A stretch of DNA of 17,346 nt, from the NCBI GenBank assembly GCA_014380205.1, contig JACMKH010000173.1, positions 1-17,346 on the forward strand. The letters run 5' to 3'. Origin of the DNA: Sphingomonadaceae bacterium. Lineage in GTDB: Bacteria; Pseudomonadota; Alphaproteobacteria; Sphingomonadales; Sphingomonadaceae. A model generated the notes under the pieces. That model had not been told where the DNA came from. It worked only from the letters and a program-made list of their open reading frames with translations, and did not search any database. Of this stretch, positions 14,805 to 17,346 are shown in pieces (the stretch's first letter is position 1; each line of letters opens with the position of its first letter). Made by a program: the position numbers and the translations under genes.

Positions 14805-16451
14805 ATGGCCACCGCCATTTCCGCCAACAAGGCCGAGCTGCTCGCGATCGCCGACGCGGTCGCGCGCGAGAAGATCATCGATCGCGCGATCGTAATTGAG
14901 GCGATGGAGGACGCGATCCAGCGCTCGGCCAAGGCGCGCTACGGGGCGGAGAACGACATCCGCGCCAAGATCGACACCGAGACCGGTGACCTCAGGCTGT
15001 GGCGCGTCGTCGAGGTGGTCGAGGAGGTCGAGGATTATTTCAAGCAGGTCGACCTCAAGGGCGCGCAGAAGCTCCAGAAGGACGCCAAGATCGGCGATTT
15101 CATCGTCGATCCGCTGCCCCCGATCGAGTTCGGCCGCATCGCCGCGCAGGCCTCCAAGCAGGTCATCTTCCAGAAGGTCCGCGACGCCGAGCGCGAGCGC
15201 CAATATGAGGAGTTCAAGGATCGAGCGGGCGAGATCATCACGGGCGTCGTCAAGCGCGTCGAGTTCGGTCATGTCGTCGTCGATCTCGGCCGCGCCGAGG
15301 GCGTCATCCGGCGCGACCAGCAGATCCCGCGCGAGGTCGTCCGCGTCGGCGACCGCACGCGCTCGCTGATCCTCAAGGTCGATCGCGAGAGCCGGGGGCC
15401 GCAGATCTTCCTCAGCCGCGCGCATCCGGACTTCATGAAGAAGCTGTTCGCGCAGGAGGTCCCCGAAATCTACGACGGGATCATCGAGATCAAGGCGGCC
15501 GCCCGCGATCCGGGGAGCCGCGCCAAGATCGGAGTGCTTAGCCACGACAGCTCGATCGATCCGGTCGGCGCGTGCGTCGGCATGAAGGGCAGCCGCGTTC
15601 AGGCGGTGGTCCAGGAGATGCAGGGCGAGAAGATCGACATCATCCCTTGGTCCGAGGATTTGGCGACCTTCGTGGTCAACGCGCTCCAGCCCGCGCAGGT
15701 CAGCCGCGTGGTGATCGACGAGGAAGAGGATCGGATCGAGGTCGTCGTCCCCGACGACCAGCTCAGCCTCGCGATCGGGCGGCGCGGCCAGAACGTCCGC
15801 CTCGCGAGCCAGCTCTCGGGCTCGGCGATCGACATCATGACCGAGGACGACGCGAGCGAAAAGCGCCAGCGCGAGTTCATCGAGCGCTCGACGATGTTCG
15901 AGAAAGAACTCGACGTCGACGAGACGCTGTCGCAGCTGCTCGTCGCCGAGGGGTTCAGCGAGCTCGAGGAGGTCGCCTATGTGCCGCCCGAGGAAATCTC
16001 TAACATCGAGGGCTTCGACGAAGACCTCGCGGTCGAGCTCCAGGCGCGCGCGGTCGAGGCGCTCGAGCGGCGCGAGGAGGCCGCGCGCGAGCGCCGCCGC
16101 GATCTCGGCGTCGAGGACGCGCTGATCGATATGCCCTATCTCACCGAGGCGATGCTCGTGACCCTGGGCGAGGCGGGCATTCGCACGCTCGACGATCTCG
16201 CCGATCTCGCGACCGACGAGCTCATCCAGAAGAAGCGGATCGAGCCGCGCCGCCGCGAGCCGAGCAACCGGCCCGAGGACAAGGGCGGCGTGCTCGCGGC
16301 GTACAATCTATCGGAAGAGCAGGGCAACGAGATCATCATGGCGGCGCGCGCGCATTGGTTCGAGGAAGAAGATGGCGCGTCCGCGCCGGGGTCCGAGGAC
16401 CAGGACGCGGCCGCCGGCGGGGAGGACGCGAATGCGGAATCCTCGCAATGA
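14805..16451 (+). CDS. nusA: Transcription termination/antitermination factor NusA
   Basis: NusA binds RNA polymerase and nascent RNA to control pausing, termination and antitermination. The 548 residues comprise an N-terminal RNAP-binding domain (1-125, ending [17 protein letters not shown]), an S1 domain (about 135-200, [21 protein letters not shown]), KH1 with GMKGSR (259-264) and KH2 with GRRGQN (325-330). Helix-hairpin-helix-like acidic C-terminal repeats follow ([17 protein letters not shown]..., [20 protein letters not shown]) and a very acidic tail ([17 protein letters not shown]). The acidic C-terminal repeats are typical of alpha- and gammaproteobacterial NusA. It starts 7 nt after rimP, and its last 20 nt overlap the start of ylxR. 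Confidence 0.97.
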   Translation: MATAISANKAELLAIADAVAREKIIDRAIVIEAMEDAIQRSAKARYGAENDIRAKIDTETGDLRLWRVVEVVEEVEDYFKQVDLKGAQKLQKDAKIGDFIVDPLPPIEFGRIAAQASKQVIFQKVRDAERERQYEEFKDRAGEIITGVVKRVEFGHVVVDLGRAEGVIRRDQQIPREVVRVGDRTRSLILKVDRESRGPQIFLSRAHPDFMKKLFAQEVPEIYDGIIEIKAAARDPGSRAKIGVLSHDSSIDPVGACVGMKGSRVQAVVQEMQGEKIDIIPWSEDLATFVVNALQPAQVSRVVIDEEEDRIEVVVPDDQLSLAIGRRGQNVRLASQLSGSAIDIMTEDDASEKRQREFIERSTMFEKELDVDETLSQLLVAEGFSELEEVAYVPPEEISNIEGFDEDLAVELQARAVEALERREEAARERRRDLGVEDALIDMPYLTEAMLVTLGEAGIRTLDDLADLATDELIQKKRIEPRRREPSNRPEDKGGVLAAYNLSEEQGNEIIMAARAHWFEEEDGASAPGSEDQDAAAGGEDANAESSQ

Positions 16452-17169
16452 TGGGCTAGCGTTCGACACCGCAGCCGACGCGCAGCCGCACGTTCCCGAG
16501 CGGCAGTGCATCCTGACGCGCGACCGCGCGCCGCGCGAGGCGCTGGTGCGGCTGGCACTGTCGCCCGAGGGTGAAGTGCTGCCCGATGTGCGCGCCAAGG
16601 CGCCGGGTCGCGGGGCGTGGATCGGGGTCGATCGCGCCGCGCTCGAGGCGGCGATCGCCAAGGGCAAGCTGCGCGGGGCGCTGTCGCGCGCGTTCAAGAC
16701 GGGCGAGATCGTCATTCCCGACGACTTGCCCGCGCGCGTCGAGGCCGCGCTCGAGCGCGCCGCGCTCGATCGGCTCGGGCTTGAGGCGCGCGGGGGAGCG
16801 CTGATCACGGGATCGGAGAAGATTCGCGACGCGGCGATGAAGGGCGGGGTTAAACTCCTGCTCCACGCCGCCGACGCGAGCGAGGACGGGCGGCGCAAGC
16901 TCGATCAGGCGTGGCGCGTCGGACTCGACGAAGAGGGATCGGCGCGGCGGGGGTTGGTTGTTCCGGCGGGAAGGGCCATATTGTCCCCGGCGCTCGGCCG
17001 CGACAATGTCGTGCACATCGCGGTGGTGGACGCGGAGGCGGCCAAGCGTGTATCGGGCGCGCTCGCGCGCTGGACGCATTTTTTGGGATTGAACGACCGG
17101 AACGGCTCTCGCGGCGACGCGCCGCGGGAACCCGGCCGGGTTGAGGCATTGGACGAAGGGCAGGCATGA
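16432..17169 (+). CDS. ylxR: YlxR (DUF448) RNA-binding protein fused to an L7Ae-like domain
   Basis: 245 residues. Residues about 20-95 are the YlxR domain (PERQCILTRDRAPREALVRLALSPEGEVLPDVRAKAPGRGAWIGV), and residues about 120-210 look like a ribosomal L7Ae/L30e-type fold (GLEARGGALITGSEKIRDAAMKGGVKLLLHAADAS). YlxR in Firmicutes (also named RnpM) modulates RNase P. The two-domain version is usual in alphaproteobacteria, where its role is not established. The start ATG at 16432 lies inside the end of nusA and has a very strong GGGGAGGA 6 nt upstream. The stop overlaps the infB start (ATGA). The C-terminal tail is basic then acidic and poorly conserved. Confidence 0.93.
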   Translation: MRNPRNDGLAFDTAADAQPHVPERQCILTRDRAPREALVRLALSPEGEVLPDVRAKAPGRGAWIGVDRAALEAAIAKGKLRGALSRAFKTGEIVIPDDLPARVEAALERAALDRLGLEARGGALITGSEKIRDAAMKGGVKLLLHAADASEDGRRKLDQAWRVGLDEEGSARRGLVVPAGRAILSPALGRDNVVHIAVVDAEAAKRVSGALARWTHFLGLNDRNGSRGDAPREPGRVEALDEGQA

Positions 17170-17346
17170 GCGACGATCTGAAGCCGACGCTGGGCGCGCG
17201 GACTCTCGGCGTGAAGCGCACCACCGAGGGCAGGGTGCAGCAGCAGTTCAGCCACGGCCGCAAGAACACGGTCGTGGTCGAGCATAAGAAGCGGCGCATC
17301 CTCTCGCGCCCCGGCGAGCCCGCGCCCGTCGAGACCGCGGCGCCCG
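17166..17346 (+). CDS. infB: Translation initiation factor IF-2, N-terminal 60 residues (partial)
   Basis: IF-2 is the GTPase that brings fMet-tRNA to the 30S subunit. Only the first 60 codons are in the window. The start SDDLKPTLGARTLGVKRTTEG and then QQQFSHGRKNTVVVEHKKRRI is the characteristic alphaproteobacterial IF-2 N-terminal motif, followed by the start of the Pro/Ala-rich linker (RPGEPAPVETAAP). The ATG overlaps the ylxR TGA, indicating coupled translation. Its place after nusA-ylxR is the standard operon order. Confidence 0.96.
   Translation, partial: MSDDLKPTLGARTLGVKRTTEGRVQQQFSHGRKNTVVVEHKKRRILSRPGEPAPVETAAP

Overview
The window is a gene-dense, high-GC (roughly 70% in sampled lines) chromosomal segment. 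Protein features and gene order point to an alphaproteobacterium of the order Sphingomonadales: a pyruvate dehydrogenase E1-beta subunit with an N-terminal lipoyl domain, a YlxR protein fused to an L7Ae-like domain, an alphaproteobacterial IF2 N-terminus, and GANTC (CcrM-type) sites. It is mostly housekeeping core genome. I saw no phage, transposase, CRISPR, tRNA or rRNA.

Layout. 1-380 (-): start of a stress-type protein resembling the sphingomonad 'nutrient deprivation-induced' family, cut by the window edge. 450-595: a 146-bp composite palindromic repeat between this gene and eno. 629-4521 (+): eno, a lower-GC secreted protein of unknown function, ftsB and pdhA. 4521-5957 (+): pdhB, whose linker carries two palindromic-repeat remnants read in frame. 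5954-6340 (-): rbfA, convergent with pdhB and sharing a CTAG stop. 6469-10808 (+): lnt, metK and a MatB-type malonyl-CoA synthetase. 10830-11201 (-): small secreted protein of unknown function. 11257-11937 (+): trmB. 12044-13207 (-): PQQ-dependent sugar dehydrogenase lipoprotein. 13313-14050 (-): glutathione S-transferase family protein. 14234-17346 (+): the transcription/translation operon rimP-nusA-ylxR-infB, with infB cut by the window end.

How the genes work together. eno and pdhA/pdhB lie on the route from 2-phosphoglycerate to acetyl-CoA; E2 and E3 are not here, as in Zymomonas where the PDH genes are split between two loci. ftsB is the cell-division gene of this group, and its short upstream region holds three GANTC sites in 24 bp. 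rimP, nusA, ylxR, infB, rbfA and trmB serve ribosome maturation, transcription, initiation and tRNA modification. lnt finishes lipoproteins (the sugar dehydrogenase has a lipobox), and metK makes the SAM that TrmB uses.

The most interesting signals are small-scale, not a new multi-gene system: the GANTC cluster before ftsB, a recurring ATAGG element 5-7 nt before start codons (possible leaderless mRNAs), repeat-derived peptide in the pdhB linker, and a GC-poor cysteine-rich secreted gene between eno and ftsB. I found no convincing evidence of an undescribed multi-gene system.
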